64,000 nucleotides of DNA from Diphasiastrum complanatum (GCA_029204225.1 CM055093.1:31383777-31447776), one strand, 5' to 3'; shown: positions 17,582 to 33,464, numbered from the stretch's first letter. A program made the numbers and translations. Notes: generated by a model not told the origin, from the sequence alone.

Positions 17582-18479
17582 TATGAGGAAAAGGATGCAT
17601 GGCCCTCCTCCCCATGCATGCATCTAAGGGGCCCACTCCAAATTCAAATTATCCTTTACCAACACACAGTGTGTTTTGAAGTGCATGTATGTACTTTCAT
17701 GGTGAAAGGTGTTAAACAAATGAGACTTTCATTATTAAAAATTTGAAAGGTGCTCAAAGGATTTTTTTAATTATCATACTTTCCACGGGAAAGGTTCCCC
17801 TTTAAAACATAAACCCCCTTAAAAATGTGAACCCCCACTCCCCATGAAACAAAAAAAGTGAAGGGGCTTTTTGGCTCCCCATAAACTAGGTTTTATTTTT
17901 TTTTTAAAGGAGACAAAAAAAAGTTCCCATCAAGAAAGAAACCTCCCCCCCCCAAAAAAAAAAAAAAGATTAGAGAGAGCATATCTTTTTTTAACACTTC
18001 CTCGCCCTTTTTTGTCGCATGGCAAAACCCACCCACCCACCTCCCCCAAGCACTTAAACCATCGGCCTCTGCCCAAACAACTTGCTCTTAACCATTAGGG
18101 AGCACACCTGCACTCCGCCCACCACATATGTTCCGCCCTCCTCCTGTCAGTCCACCTAAAAAAGCATAGCCCGTGGAAGTTGTAGCATAGCCCGTGTCAC
18201 ACAACAAACAGAATGGCGAAGCAAACAAGTATTTTTGAACAAGGTATTGATTCACTTTGTATATCGACTTAATGGTTTGTCATGTTTTATTAGCATGCAT
18301 CTTTATGTTTATAAACAATACTCACAATTTCCATTGTTACAACACATTATATTGAAAAATATTACATATTTTTTAAATAGACATGATAAAAATTACATTT
18401 TAGTCACGTCATGTCGCATATTTTTTTATTTGTTATTTATAAAATGGATTTTGTATGTCATCTAATAACAGTTGGGAAC
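17582..18479. other. Non-coding A/T-rich spacer
   Basis: Homopolymer-rich sequence with poly-A and poly-C runs near 17890-17970 and nothing coding that could be recognised. A TTTTTAAA-rich stretch at 18230-18470 may be decayed transposon sequence. Confidence 0.5.
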
Positions 18480-19640
18480 CTGTGTGTTTGTGCAGATGGT
18501 GAACTTGATGGTGAATCATCGCCGATTTTCCGTGGAGTTTAGAGAGCTGCTTGGTGATGGAGATCATACTTTTTGAAGCACAACCATTTGGTTGTTACAA
18601 GGAAGAAACCAACTACGTGACAAGGAAAGTCAAAAAGAAGATGTTGGATTCCTTGAAGTCAGTCCGAATGGACCCAGACACAACGTCATCTTCTTCACAT
18701 ATGACTGATAATCCAAAAATTACGAGTGATATGCTGAAGGAGGAGTCTTGCCGAACACCAGTTCATGAGATGCCTGAGAGCTTCAAGAACTATACCTTAG
18801 ACGATGTAGTAATTATGATGCTGCAAGCTCAATGAGAACCTGATCAAAGTCAGGAACCGACAAAGCAAGTCTTTGAAGGACCTGCGTGAATGCAACCGAT
18901 GAATCTAGCCAAGCAAGGTGAAGAAGAAAAGATAGTGCATGTGGGAGAGCAGTTAATGCCCACTCAATTCAAAAGACTACGTTCATTATTGGTGGAATAT
19001 AATGATTGTTTTGCTTGGAATTATAGTGATTTAAAGGGTATCTCTCCAACCATAGTCTAGCATACTATACCCTTGGTGGATGGAGCAATCTCGAAGGTGA
19101 GTCGTTACTACTTCTGCAACCCGAATTATACAAAGCTGATCAAGCAAGAGTTGCAGAAGTTGTTAGATGCCGACTTTATTTATGAAATTGAGCATACTGA
19201 ATGGGTGTCACCAATAGTCACAGTACTCAAATAGAATGGCAAGATACGGATCTGTGTGAATCTTAAAGTGTTAAATGCAATCACCAAGAAGGACCATTTT
19301 TCCTTACCATTTACGGCTGGATAGAGTAGCTAGAGCAAAAGCCTACAGTTTTCTGGACGGCTTAGGTTAAGATAGCACCGCAAGATCAGCACAAGATAGC
19401 ATTTGCCACAGAATGGGGAACCTATGCCTACAAGGTGATGCCATTTGGACTTTGCAATGCCCCAAGTACTTTCCAGCAAGTTATGCAGGCAACATTCAAA
19501 GACTATTTACAAAAATTTCTAGAGATTTTTCTGGATGATCTGTGTGTGCATGGACCTAACTCACAACACTTATCCAATCTGGAAAAGGTGCTGAAGAAAT
19601 GTCGCGAGTACCAGATTTCCTTGAGCCCAGAAAAGTGTCA
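18480..19640 (+). pseudogene. Tat-like Ty3/Gypsy reverse transcriptase remnant
   Basis: 18551-18835 is an open stretch without a clear domain, ahead of the polymerase. From about 18960 the frame reads YNDCFAWNYSDLKGISP, HTIPLVDGA and ELQKLLDADFIYEIEHTEWVSPI, the order seen at the start of the RT in Tat/Athila-type elements. After frameshifts, 19435-19640 gives MPFGLCNAPSTFQQ and the catalytic box FLDDLCVHG, then SLSPEKCHG. In-frame stops are present after ISPTIV and VTVLK, and a frameshift lies near 19310-19430. No RNase H or integrase follows; homology fades after about 19640. Confidence 0.75.
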
Positions 19641-20935
19641 CGGAACTTTCGCAAGGCAGTTAAATCACCTTCTAAACCTTCGTAGACTTCTCTAAGGTCT
19701 TAGAATTTTGTGAAAAAGGTCCCTGCAAAAATTTGGGTGGAACTGATTGGGAAGAGTGGATTTTGCCTATTACGCACTCCAATGTCCGCTATATAAGAGC
19801 AGAATTCGAGTCATTTGTCACTTTGCCTAGCGAAGCTCTGCTGAAATTTTAAGCAAAATTTCCACATACTCTGTTTGCTACCAAAACTCCTACTGACCAT
19901 CATCTGCACTCTCTAAACTCAGATCTGCGCTCAATACCATCAAGTCTCGATACCATCATTGCCACGTAGAAGCTTATGCGGAGTTTTTATTCCAACAACA
20001 AAGGAGATGTTGTTTTATTTCGAGAGAATATCGATTCCTATTAGATGTAGATATGTTACTCAAGAATGTGGCATATGTTTGGAGACATGTTAGTATTGTT
20101 AGACTTAGTGACTTTGAGCCAATGTTAGAAAACTTGGTGTATGCCCAAGTATTGGTTTCTGATTTATCAGATAACCTGATGTCTATTTCTTCAAAATATT
20201 GGAATATGAAATTGTTGCTGCTTCAATTTTTTGTGATAGTTTGAGTTTTTGTGATGAATATTTTTCAAACCCACACATTGAATACCCACACAGACACACA
20301 TGCACACACATCGCTGAATAAAAGTAAAAAAAAAAAGACACACACACACACATACACACATTCCCTGCCACCTTCGACCACCCAAAATTTTTTGTTCATT
20401 AGCTAATGGTGGTCCGATTTGTTGGGAAGCCAAAATGTGACTTTCACGTCGTCGATTCTAATTTATTTTGCCTTAGAGCATATATTCTGATGCAGCACAA
20501 AAATGTTATATATTTCAAAATTTTCTTTTTATTTGGGAGTGTATCACTGCATTAGTTTATAGAGAAAAACTTAATCGCCACAAACTTTCTTTAGGTTTGT
20601 GCTTGCAGATAAACTATTGATAGAAAGACATTCTTATTTACATTGATTGTTGATTCACAACTTGTTCAAACAAGTTTAATTTGCTTAAATGTTTGAGGTT
20701 TCTTTATCATCAGTCACTACTATGATTTGCTTTTTCGAATTCAAAAAATCATTATATATCATGAAGTGAGTCTAATCAACATACGCTTTGAACTTTGACA
20801 TTGAATAGATTGAACTACACTAATCAGAAATAAGAGAGTTGTGAATAATATCAGTTTCAAGTGTAAACTTTATAATTGACATAGACTTTTTTGTGTTTAT
20901 CATACAGGTCATATATACATATGTATCCTCCAAGT
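19641..20935. other. Unassigned sequence with a short ORF and a CA-rich patch
   Basis: A 63-codon ORF at 20053-20244 (MLLKNVAYVWRHVS...) has no recognised domain. 20275-20365 is a CACACA-rich imperfect microsatellite. 19790-19800 contains a TATATAAG motif followed by pyrimidine-rich sequence, which could be part of an unidentified LTR. Confidence 0.4.
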
Positions 20936-20938
20936 CAT

Positions 20939-21961
<1,023 letters not shown>

Positions 21962-22010
<49 letters not shown>
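21962..22010. repeat. (TA)n microsatellite
   Basis: A pure TA run of about 49 bp directly after the GACGGGCACTCACAACTAG end of the duplicated flank, followed by a TG-rich tail. Confidence 0.9.
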
Positions 22011-22014
<4 letters not shown>

Positions 22015-22019
22015 GTGTG

Positions 22020-23400
22020 TGTTTGCATACATATCTATATAAGTATATGTATATACATATACATATAAATGTTTGTATGAGACATTTGTTCCCTTTTAAA
22101 TCTTAATTCCATTGGTTAAGTTTATATAATAATGTCATGATGTTATGTATTGATGATTTAGAACTTTGTTTAATTATAATAATCTTAGGTTATGATGTAT
22201 TCATGATGATGTTATGATTGAGATCTCTCTAATAATCAAAGTTTTCCTTCCTACTACTATTGTTGTTTCTACTTCTTTCCCACTTGTTGTAGACAAACAT
22301 TATTCTCTTTGAGTCAACAAAAATCAGCCTGCCTTTCTTAGTAGATCCAAGAACATACTAATCAAACTTTCTCACCATCAAATGTTTTACTAGAGCATAT
22401 TCTTGGGACATAATGACGTCATTTGGCTCTATTCTTTACCAGTATTTTTTTTTTTGGGTTTACAACATGAATGACTATTGTCTATATTGACCCATCCTAA
22501 TGCGAAAAATTTGAGGTTTACACATACGGTTCTTGATAAAGTAATTTTGACATTTTTTATGACCGTGATCCCATGGGTTGATAATATCAAGAAAAATTAT
22601 AAGCCCTCATGACATTATAAGTCCTATTATCTTCCCCCAAGTGGGGAGTTGTTGTATTGTACTGCTTAAGTTGGTGGGCTAGTTAGATTCATATTACCAA
22701 GAAGCATCCACATAAGTCCTCAACCAAAAGTCACTAAAGGTGGCAATTATTCTTTTCAAGCCCATTCTAATTATGCCAAGCAAGAGTAAAGACTATCTAT
22801 GTCACCTATGCAAGACATATGTATAGTGCTTGAATTGTGCATTTCTCAATCCTATGTTGTGTTGAGCTTACTTATAGAAACTAAAGGTATTGGATGTAGA
22901 TTCTTTACAAACACAAAGCATAACAAGAATTAGCTAGAGATCTAGGAAAGGCATTTAATTCAAATGAGTAAATTGCTATTACAACTAGGTACTTAGTAGA
23001 TTGTGAAGATCAATAATTCTGGCCTCCGTGTATGTTGTGCCCTTGTATTTGCTTTCGGTCATTTGCTGTATGACGAGAATGTATGATGAGAATGCTTTGT
23101 TGATTGACCTTTCTGTATTGACATTCACTATGACATAGAGTTGTAAGTTGTTGTATATATGCTTTTAGTATTGTTGTCACTGCAAAAACAACCACCACCT
23201 AGAGTAAAGTTTTCAGCAGCTTACGGGCATAACCGACAAAGACATATTTGAAATGCCTCTTGATAAAGAGCTGGTGAGTCAATGGGCAGTCTTTGATTTC
23301 GAAAGCAATTGAGGTTTGAGGAGATATGAAGAATATTGAGGATGTTACTTCTCGGAATCTGAGAAGGACCAAGATCTCCGTTCGCATTATACTAATTAAA
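22020..23400. other. No recognised feature
   Basis: A/T-rich sequence with many stops in all frames. No LTR ends, conserved protein motif or RNA gene was seen. Confidence 0.5.
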
Positions 23401-23444
23401 ACTGCGTTTATCCTTTATTTTCAGGGTGTCAATGTGGGGCAAAT

Positions 23445-23850
23445 TGAGACACCATTAGGCACGGCCTTCTTCAGCTGGATGACGAGCGTTGATCGCAGCT
23501 GCAGTTTGTGCTGATCATGAACGCTCTGCGGGTGGAGACCAGAGAGTGGTTGTCGTGCCTTGTGCAACAGCAGCCCAAAAGAGATGAACGTGAGCAACCA
23601 GGCTGTTGTGAGCGTCATTATCGCCTGGCAGCTCGAATCCGGGGCGCTGTAAGCACAAGCACGACGACGCCTTAAGAGAAACTAAATTCGGTGCGCACGT
23701 TCATTTGATAAAAGATGTATAGGCGAGAATGGCAGCTAATAACAACAATATAAGATCTTAAGAAAAACCAACGTTGTGTACCTTCGAGGCCTCCACGTCG
23801 TTGAAAGATTGATCAACATCGTCCTTAGTAACATGTATGGTAAGGCAAAA
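23445..23850 (-). other. Possible exons of an unidentified gene (minus strand)
   Basis: Base composition turns clearly GC- and CpG-richer than the flanks. On the minus strand, 23779-23820 is an open stretch ending GAGGCCTCGAAG before a GTACAC donor-like site, and a TGCTTACAG acceptor-like site lies near 23650. The sequence after it is open in two frames; one reads MTLTTAWLLTFISFGLLLHK, a possible membrane segment. No family is recognised and the exon structure is conjecture. Confidence 0.2.
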
Positions 23851-25802
<1,952 letters not shown>

Positions 25803-25854
25803 GTACTTGTGAAATTGTCCTAGCATGCCATAAATTCTTACAAAAGAGCAACTC

Positions 25855-26080
25855 TCATATGTTAAACATGTCATAAAACAAATGAGAACTCCAACAGGCT
25901 ATGCACATTCTTTATGCAAATCATTTATCAAAGATGGTAAATTAAGTGGATTGAAATCGCATGATTGGCATAAGATGTTGCAATTCATACTTCCACTTTC
26001 TATTCGAGGTCTCTTCAATGATGACGTACGAAATACGCTTTACAATTTGTCATCAATGATTAGGTTTCTATATCTTTTTA
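25855..26080 (+). pseudogene. CACTA (En/Spm) transposon protein fragment, DUF4218-like
   Basis: The frame reads RTPTGYAHSLCKSFIKDGKLSGLKSHDWHKMLQF followed by LPLSIRGLF and VRNTLYNLSSMIRF (quoted in parts). The LKSHDWH...LP..IRG...VR core is characteristic of the DUF4218 domain found in plant CACTA transposase-type proteins. The homology ends near 26080, where the frame runs into an A/T-rich tract, and the TNP2 transposase core is not visible. A short acidic C-terminal-like stretch (LDSDECQDLCDDENEVNDEN, near 26925-26990) may be a later exon of the same element. CACTA termini were not located. Confidence 0.65.
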
Positions 26081-27593
26081 AACCCTTGTACAAATATGTG
26101 TTATCTCAATATTTTTATGTGTTAAACAATCTAATGTACTATCAATCTTGTATTGTTTTTGTAAAGTTTTATTTTTGTACTACTCAATATATAAATAGTA
26201 TTTTTAATTACATACATTTGTTTTTTTTTTAGAAATATGATTAATAGACTTGTAGAAACTCGTGGCATATCACATGCAATGGTTGTAAGTGTTCCATAGT
26301 GACATGCAAGGCATGCACAAAGTGAATTGGACACATGCATGATGATTTGTACAATTCAAGTTGAATATTTGACACTTGGTAAATGTAGGTACAAATGCAT
26401 GCATGAGAAGTGACAAATGTCACTAATACTCTAGTTTTCACTTATAGATGTGGATGGAAGGTGAATGGATGTGGTTCTACCTTGAGCTACTTCAAACTCC
26501 ATAAATATGTGTAGACATTCTCATAATTTTTTATGAAGAACCAAGCTTTGAAGCTATTCCATGTTATTTTGGATCTACACTATCATTTGCTTGAATATTG
26601 TTCTCTCTTTCTCTCTCTAACTCGAGTAGAGGCTTATGCTAATGCATTGAATTCTTTTACTTTTTCTCTCTTGTTTATCAAAGCTATCATTCTTTGATTC
26701 TCAGCATGCTAGATTGTGATTTAGTCATAAAATTCTATACTTGATTTTAGTATTCAATCTAGAATCAGGTTATGTGCTAAACACAAAGCTTAATAAGATC
26801 ATTTACACTTGAGGATCATTCCTCAAACGTGTAAACTTGCTGAAATTTTGTCAGATTGAATATGCGGGTAGCTCACATCATCAAAGAGACACGATCGGAA
26901 ATCTACGATTATACCTAGAACTAGATTCAGATGAGTGTCAAGACTTGTGTGATGACGAGAATGAAGTAAATGATGAGAATGATTTATGATTTTTAATACT
27001 TAAATTCACTTGCACTCATTTTTTTTTATATTCATCGCAATACTTTTATGTATAATTTTAGAGTTGAATGTGATAATTATAATATCTGAATCTTGCGGCT
27101 ATGTCCTATTTTAGAATGTCACCACATATTCCCTCCCTGCGGCATGTAGGTTTTTCCATGCAAGTTGGAAAGATTAGAACCTCACCTTTAACGGGAAAGA
27201 AGTAAGGGCTACACACCTTCCTAGGATTGGGAATTTTAATTATCTACATTTGGCTCTTGCATATTAACTAATTGCTAGTGTATGCGGAAATATACGACAC
27301 ATTGCTTTGAATAAAATGAAAGTGATGAATTACATTTGATTTCTTACTATGTTAGATAACTTATTCCAATAAAAAAAAAATTGAAACTACACAAACTCAT
27401 CGGTAAACTCACTTGAAGCTTAAGTGCAAGCATGCAATTCCTCGCCCTTTCAACGCTTGCTCTCTTTTCTTTTTTTTGAATATCTTTGTCACATGCACAA
27501 GCAATTAAAAAATAACACTATATTACTCAATTGAACCATTATTATAAGCAAATTATTCTAATCTACTTCAAATTCTCTCTCATTTTATGCCTG
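26081..27593. other. Decayed flank of the CACTA remnant
   Basis: A/T-rich sequence with no conserved domain apart from the acidic stretch near 26925-26990. 27115-27200 resembles 17161-17245 (both begin AATGTCACCACATA), suggesting two copies of an unnamed repeat. Confidence 0.45.
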
Positions 27594-28140
<547 letters not shown>

Positions 28141-28429
28141 ACCTTTATGAATGATCCTCTATTAATATTAATCTTAAATAAATGCAAAACACTTGTACAC
28201 TTCTTAAATCTTAAATGAGAAACACTTCTTCTTTCTCTCTCTCTTAGCACGGGTACTCGTCTAAAGACTTGGCACCTGTAACACTCTTTCTTAGAGGTCT
28301 TAGAGGTCGACTTAGAGGGGGTTGAGAGGAGGAGGGTGAAGGAACGGGGTAAGTGGGTATGAAGGTCTAAGAGAAATTAAAGGCGGAGTAAGAAGGAGGA
28401 TTAAAGTTCGGTGGAGAAATACGAAAAGT

Positions 28430-29910
28430 TCCAAAAGCAGCATCGATTCTCTTGTCGTCCGATCCTGAGCTTCCATCTAACTATTGGGCTTGCCCGTCGT
28501 AATCCTTTGCACTGTCATCTTTGTCATCTTCCTTTGGTTTCTGATTAGAGATTCCTGCTTGGGCCTTTTACGTCGTGTTCCATAATTGGTTCACTTTGTC
28601 CACAACACCTACTGCAGGGCCTTCATCATTTCTTCTAATTGTTTCTGAGACTCGAGAATGACTTTCATCTTTTTGCCGCAACAAACTCAAAATTACTTTT
28701 GTCTGCCTCTCTTTCTTGGATTATCCTTATGTATTTTTCCATTCATATGGCTGAAAGGATGTGCCAACTCCATCAGCCCCATCGATGACATGTGTGGGTG
28801 AGGATTATTGTTGGGATGCTGAATCTGACGTTGATGTAGCATCTTGGGAATTTGTCAAACTGGATGATGTTTGTTGAGACCTTGTTGCTTGTCTCGTGGC
28901 TCGTGGTTTCATTGGATCTTTCCATCTCATGACTCTGTATCATCTGTCTCCATGCTATTTGGAGAACGTCTTTTTGCCATCAGTTTGGTTCTTGTCCTCT
29001 GTTGGCGTGTTTTGGAAAGCTAGGCCTTAGAGATATCAAATATTTGCTGAGCAGAATATCCTTCAATAGCTGGATTTTGTTGGGAGCCTGATTGTGTTGG
29101 ATATTTCTTGACAGTCAACTTCATAATGCTCATATTGGGTGGTGGCCCCTATGTGATAATGTGTGTTTTCTCCAACTCGAATGCTTGGACTTTTTTTAAG
29201 GAACTAGTATGTCCCAAACTTTATCAGCCACCTTCAACAACCCCCAGAGTTTTGGTCCGTTGTTCATTTACTGTAGTGTGAGATCTGTTATCAGCTGACC
29301 CAGCGATGTGGAGGGTTGCTTGTGCTTTATGCATTCGTGAAGGCAATTTGAAGCAAACTGGGCCCAATCATAGAGATTCTGGCCATGTAGTCGTGAATCT
29401 GCCATTATGTGAAACATGGACATCGATATCCGAAAGATCTTGATTTTGTAACGTTGGGTGTACTTGGTTAAGTAAGCACAAGCAGCAGCTAGAGCTTGAT
29501 CATTGATAGCATCAAACCGATACCCATCCTTGTTCTTCCATTTTGCAATAGAGGGATCAATAAATTTGAAGTATGTTGTTGTCTCAATTTTCTACAATGT
29601 TTCCATAACTGCATTCGGTCCTCGAGGGAAGCCAAAGATATGGAAGTCTGCTCCAGATAGAGAGATGTTATACACATAATTTCGGTTTAGAGGAACAATA
29701 AACTGACAAGATCTAGTTGTGGTGTTGTAGGAAGCATAATCCATGTGCAGTAGGTAGGGACTTTAGTAGCCAGACATAGCAGTGATCTGAAATTCTATTT
29801 GTTGCAGGAACTAATGGGCTTGTTGGTACTATGTAGTCATCTCTACAATGTCAAGGTTACCCATGTTGATGTCTATCTTGTCGGCATCAGAGTTTTAAAC
29901 TATCAGAAGA
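28430..29910 (-). pseudogene. Unrecognised decayed ORF next to a Tat-like repeat array
   Basis: From about 29740 to 29180 one minus-strand frame is nearly open, with three stops. It reads for example NYVYNISLSGADFHIFGFPRG, then after a stop KNKDGYRFDAINDQALAAAC, IMADSRLHGQNLYDWAQFAS and LWGLLKVADKVWD. Weaker traces continue to about 28430 with more stops. The length without frameshift and the protein-like composition indicate a former protein, but no family is recognised. It lies directly downstream (minus sense) of the 25-bp repeat array at 29950-30900, the same arrangement as array plus gag in the neighbouring Tat-like elements. It could be the coding block of another non-autonomous element or a captured host gene. 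Confidence 0.5.
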
Positions 29911-29949
29911 ATGAAGCATGACTGTTTTGGAATTGGTCTCTAGAAAATG

Positions 29950-30905
29950 AGGCTTGGTCGAGATCTAGAATAGTGCTCTGGTGTGACTCGTCTCGATCGA
30001 TATGGTATTGGTTTACTCGGCTCGGTCGATATGGTAACGGTAAGGCTCGGTTGAGATTTGAGTAGCGGCTCGGTCGATATTTGAACGTTCAAAGCTGAGC
30101 AAAGGGCTCGGTTGAGATGTGAGCTATAGGGCTCAGTCGAGAGCGGCAATAGTAGTTTGCGCAGTTGAAAATAGATCAGTGTAAACAATGGTTTGCAACA
30201 AAGTGTGGTGGTAAGGAGGTATGGAACAGATGGTATGTAAAGGATTGAATGTCTTCCACAATAGTGAAACTAGAGCCATGATTTGCGCTCTAGCTGCACT
30301 ACCCCTCAGTGTGTCATTGTGCAAAAAGTTTGAGCAACAATTGTTATTTCTGGTAGATTAGGTATTCTCAAAAGTTCTGTTTGATGGTGATCTTTTGGTG
30401 TGCATGAGGTAGAGTGATGACACTGGAGAAACTGAATGCGTGAGTGAGCATGGATTGACTGGATGATAGAGCACCACAACCGGTGATGGGAGCAGAAAGA
30501 TCGCCAAAAATTGGTCACCAAAAGTCGCTGAAAGTTTGCACGTCACTGAGGTGCATATGACTTTGTGTTTTGGTTCTTTATAACCATTGGTGGTGTCTCG
30601 CCTCGGTCGAGATTTTTGAAGGGACCAGCTTGTTCAAGATCAAACCGGAATGACTCGATCGAGATTTTCAAAAATCTTGTTGAAGTGTCAGGACCCGTCT
30701 GGTCGAGACCTTATGTAGCAGGCTCGGTCGAGGTGTCAACCAAAGGACTCGGTCGAGGCGTCAACCAAAGGACTCAGTTGAGATGCCAACTAGAGGACTC
30801 GGTCGAGATGCCAACCAAAGGACTCAATCGAGATGCCAACCAGAGGACTCGATAGAGATGTCAACTAGAGGACTCGGTTGAGATGCCAACCAGAGGACTC
30901 AGTTT
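29950..30905 (-). repeat. 25-bp tandem repeat array, CGGTCGAGAT core (array 1)
   Basis: The clearest part, 30715-30900, has unit GGACTCGGTCGAGATGCCAA followed by CCA(A/G)A, with period 25. Looser GCTCGGTCGAGAT units occur at 29950-30160 and 30600-30720. The core is shared with the arrays at 33465-34640 and 43790-44590. Assigned to the minus strand because the neighbouring coding block runs that way. Confidence 0.85.
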
Positions 30906-31329
30906 GATGCAAGTGCTTGTTGAGTACTCTATCTCAGTGATGGTGTTGGAGAACTTCATGAAGTAAAATGTGATAGTGTTTTAAAATGTGGAGGATCTCA
31001 ATGAAATTAACTATCTCAAGTACCAGATTTGTGCTATGGGTTGAAAATATGAGATATCAGATTGCAGAACTGAACTGGATCGAAAAAGTTATAAAGTCTA
31101 TAAATGTGAACTAGACCATCATATGTTGACCTGCAACACTCTTTGTGAATCTAAATAGATATCCAAGAGAAAAAAAACTTATGGAGAACAAGAATGCAAT
31201 AAGTAAAAACATAGGCAGTCAAACAACATAAAAAATAAGAAGACACAAAAAGTAAAAAAATAGAAAATAAACTTGTAAAAACTAAAAAAATCAGTAAAAA
31301 TATAACATAAATGTATACAATAGTGATGT
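30906..31329. other. Spacer between repeat array and integrase remnant
   Basis: A/T-rich sequence with no conserved protein motif. It would hold the 3' untranslated region or lost LTR of the outer minus-strand element, but no TG...CA end is evident. Confidence 0.4.
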
Positions 31330-32041
31330 AGTTATATTGGGTCAACAAAAAACAACTCTTTGTAGTAGCGCCGCAGACGACTGCCATTTACGATAGTGTC
31401 AAGGAGTACTCCATCAAGTGTTGGTCCTTCGCTTCTGAATTTTGACTTTCCTAGGTGCTTCTTAGATGTGTAGAGAAGCACCTGATCACCTAAGTGTAAG
31501 TCTTTATTGTGTAGGTGACGATCATGCTAGGCTTTTTGGCGACGTTTGTTAACTAATTGTGGGTGATACAAGATGAGTTGAGTGTCACACAATTGTGATA
31601 ATGTAAATAGCCTATTTTGGACTTCTTGTTCAATTGTAACTTTCTCACATAGATCAGTAGAGAAAGCTTGCATGACTCACAAGGAAGGAACTAGGAACTC
31701 AATAGGCATTATTGCCTCTTGACCTTAGATGAGATGGAAGGGAGTAACCCATCCAGTGGCCTTCATAGGAGTTGTATGGTATGCCCAGATAGTAGAGAAC
31801 AGTTTGGTTTCCCAATTTGATCGACTAGTTTCAACTATCTTGGTTAGGATCTTACAAATGGTCTTGTTTGTTGATTGGGCCTACCCATTACATATGGGAT
31901 AGTACAAAGTACTTTTGCAGTGGCTAACAAGATAATGGCATAAGAGATTATCGATCATGTCATTTAACAAGTGTGAGCCTCTGTCATTAACAAGCTCGAT
32001 TGGATAGCCAAAACGTACAATAATGTTTTCATAAAGAAAAC
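31330..32041 (-). pseudogene. Tat-like integrase, C-terminal part of the interrupted outer element
   Basis: Read right to left: YENIIVRFGYPIELVNDRGSHLLND carries the second catalytic Asp. About 50 codons later NG-stop-AQSTNKT shows that the usual catalytic Glu is Gln. WAYHTTPMKATGWVTPF follows, and finally a GDQVLLY...NGSRLRRYYKE C-terminal domain near 31370-31500. The N-terminal part of the same domain lies at 41247-41590, on the other side of the inserted element. Several stops and the lost Glu show it is dead. Confidence 0.85.
32037..32041. repeat. Target-site duplication, left (AAAAC)
   Basis: AAAAC directly precedes the LTR at 32042, and AAAAT (41247-41251) directly follows the right LTR. 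The flanking integrase reading frame, read across the empty site, needs AAAAT, so the left copy has one T-to-C change. Confidence 0.7.
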
Positions 32042-33204
32042 TGTTGGCTGATTCTGTAAAATCCCCAAGATACTCGGACAGAGCAACTCAAGAGCACCTC
32101 TCACCTTAGACCGAGGAGGTCTCTGAGAAGACAAGACTAATGAAGACTGAGAGCCGAGTATGAGAGCCGAGGAATACTAGTTAGTAATGACAAGTAAGAA
32201 CTGTGTAAGCCTCATGGTGAATCCCAAAAGATGGAATGACCATGTAGGAACTAGTATTTCTAGGTAAATGTAATAAGTAGACCCCTCTTAAAGAAAGTAG
32301 AGTGAGCCACTTTTTGATGGTGACCTCTAGTGGAGAGCATTATTCCACTTGTAATTTGTGAAATGTGGAAATTCCATTAGGATGCCACCTAAGAAGCTCT
32401 CTTGCTTATTTAAGAGACTCTCTCTTTGTGTAGAGGAGCTTTTTGTGAATTGTATCAACTCCATGCTGAAATGAGAAGAGCCTTCACGAGTTTGGTGCAT
32501 CCATTGAGCTCCTTGATCATGCTTGTTTCTTGAGTGATGCATTCATGATCTTTCCCATCCCTCCTTTTGTGTGTGGTTGTGGACTGTATAGTGGATTAGA
32601 TTTGCTGCTTTCGTAGAGTGGATTAGTTTCTTTCCTTGTTTGTGGATTAACGTAGGAACCAGCATTTAGATAAACTACATAGGCTGGATCCGGTGGTGTA
32701 AATCTTGCATATTCTCTGACATTCCAGTTCTTGATGTTCTTGGGGTGTCCAAGAATCAATAGGCTGGTTGGTTTCTTGATTCTTGGACTCCTAAAATGTT
32801 GTCGATTAGTTCTTGATTCTTGTTTTGTCAATTTATGCACGTGTAGCTCAGTGTTAGTAAAATGCAAGCTCTGATTCAGTCCGTTTTAAGTGTAGGTAGC
32901 TGTAGAAACTAATGAACGTTCATTTGGGCTGTATGTTGATTTGTAAATGAACGTTCTTGACTTGCATCTATGTAGAATGTAAGTGCATTCAAGAGAGACG
33001 ATCATGAGTAGTCCTTTGCCAGGCAGGACAAAGAAATATACTACAATGTCTATCTATTCCCTTCTGTCTGGTTTGGCATTGTAAGATTAAGAAGACATCT
33101 AATGAATGCCATGAAGCCTTATAACAAGTAGAAACGATTCTGAAGAAAAAGCAAGTAAAAGCACCGTAGTCAATAGATCCTCTAAAGCAGGGGATCTGTC
33201 AACA
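32042..33204 (+). mobile_element. 5' LTR of the gag-only element
   Basis: 1163 bp, starting TGTTGGCTGATT and ending GTCAACA, so the termini are TGTTG/CAACA inverted repeats. It matches 40097-41246 throughout. Relative to the right LTR it carries a short AGTATGAGAGCCG-type duplication near 32155-32175 and other small indels. Confidence 0.85.
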
Positions 33205-33222
33205 TTTGACACCGTTGCTACT
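33205..33222 (+). other. Primer-binding site, Tat-type, mutated
   Basis: TTTGACACCGTTGCTAC starts at the base after the LTR. It resembles the TTTGGCGCCGTTGCC primer-binding site typical of plant Tat/Athila Ty3 elements, with G-to-A and later changes. Confidence 0.7.
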
Positions 33223-33464
33223 TGAACTCCACCGCATTCTACATATAGAAGAACCGCAACATTGTCCACATTCAGATCCCTGCACACAAACTCCCCATCT
33301 TTCAACACCTCTCAATTTTTACAAACTGACCAGAGCCACATAAATGGCTACATCATTGCCCAAACCCACGGGTTGATAGACTCGGAATCCCATTGTTACC
33401 AAACACCCATGCAGACCTGGATTCCCTTCTATCCAAGCTTCCACTCCAGTTTTCTCACGCTTCA

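Noticed and set aside
17304-17627. 107-codon ORF with MHACMH and CVCVCV runs
   Set aside because: It is a translation of TGCA, TG and TA microsatellites.
29489-29677. Minus-strand ORF MCITSLYLEQ...
   Set aside because: It is a shadow frame of the longer protein-like frame that runs through 29180-29740 with three stops.
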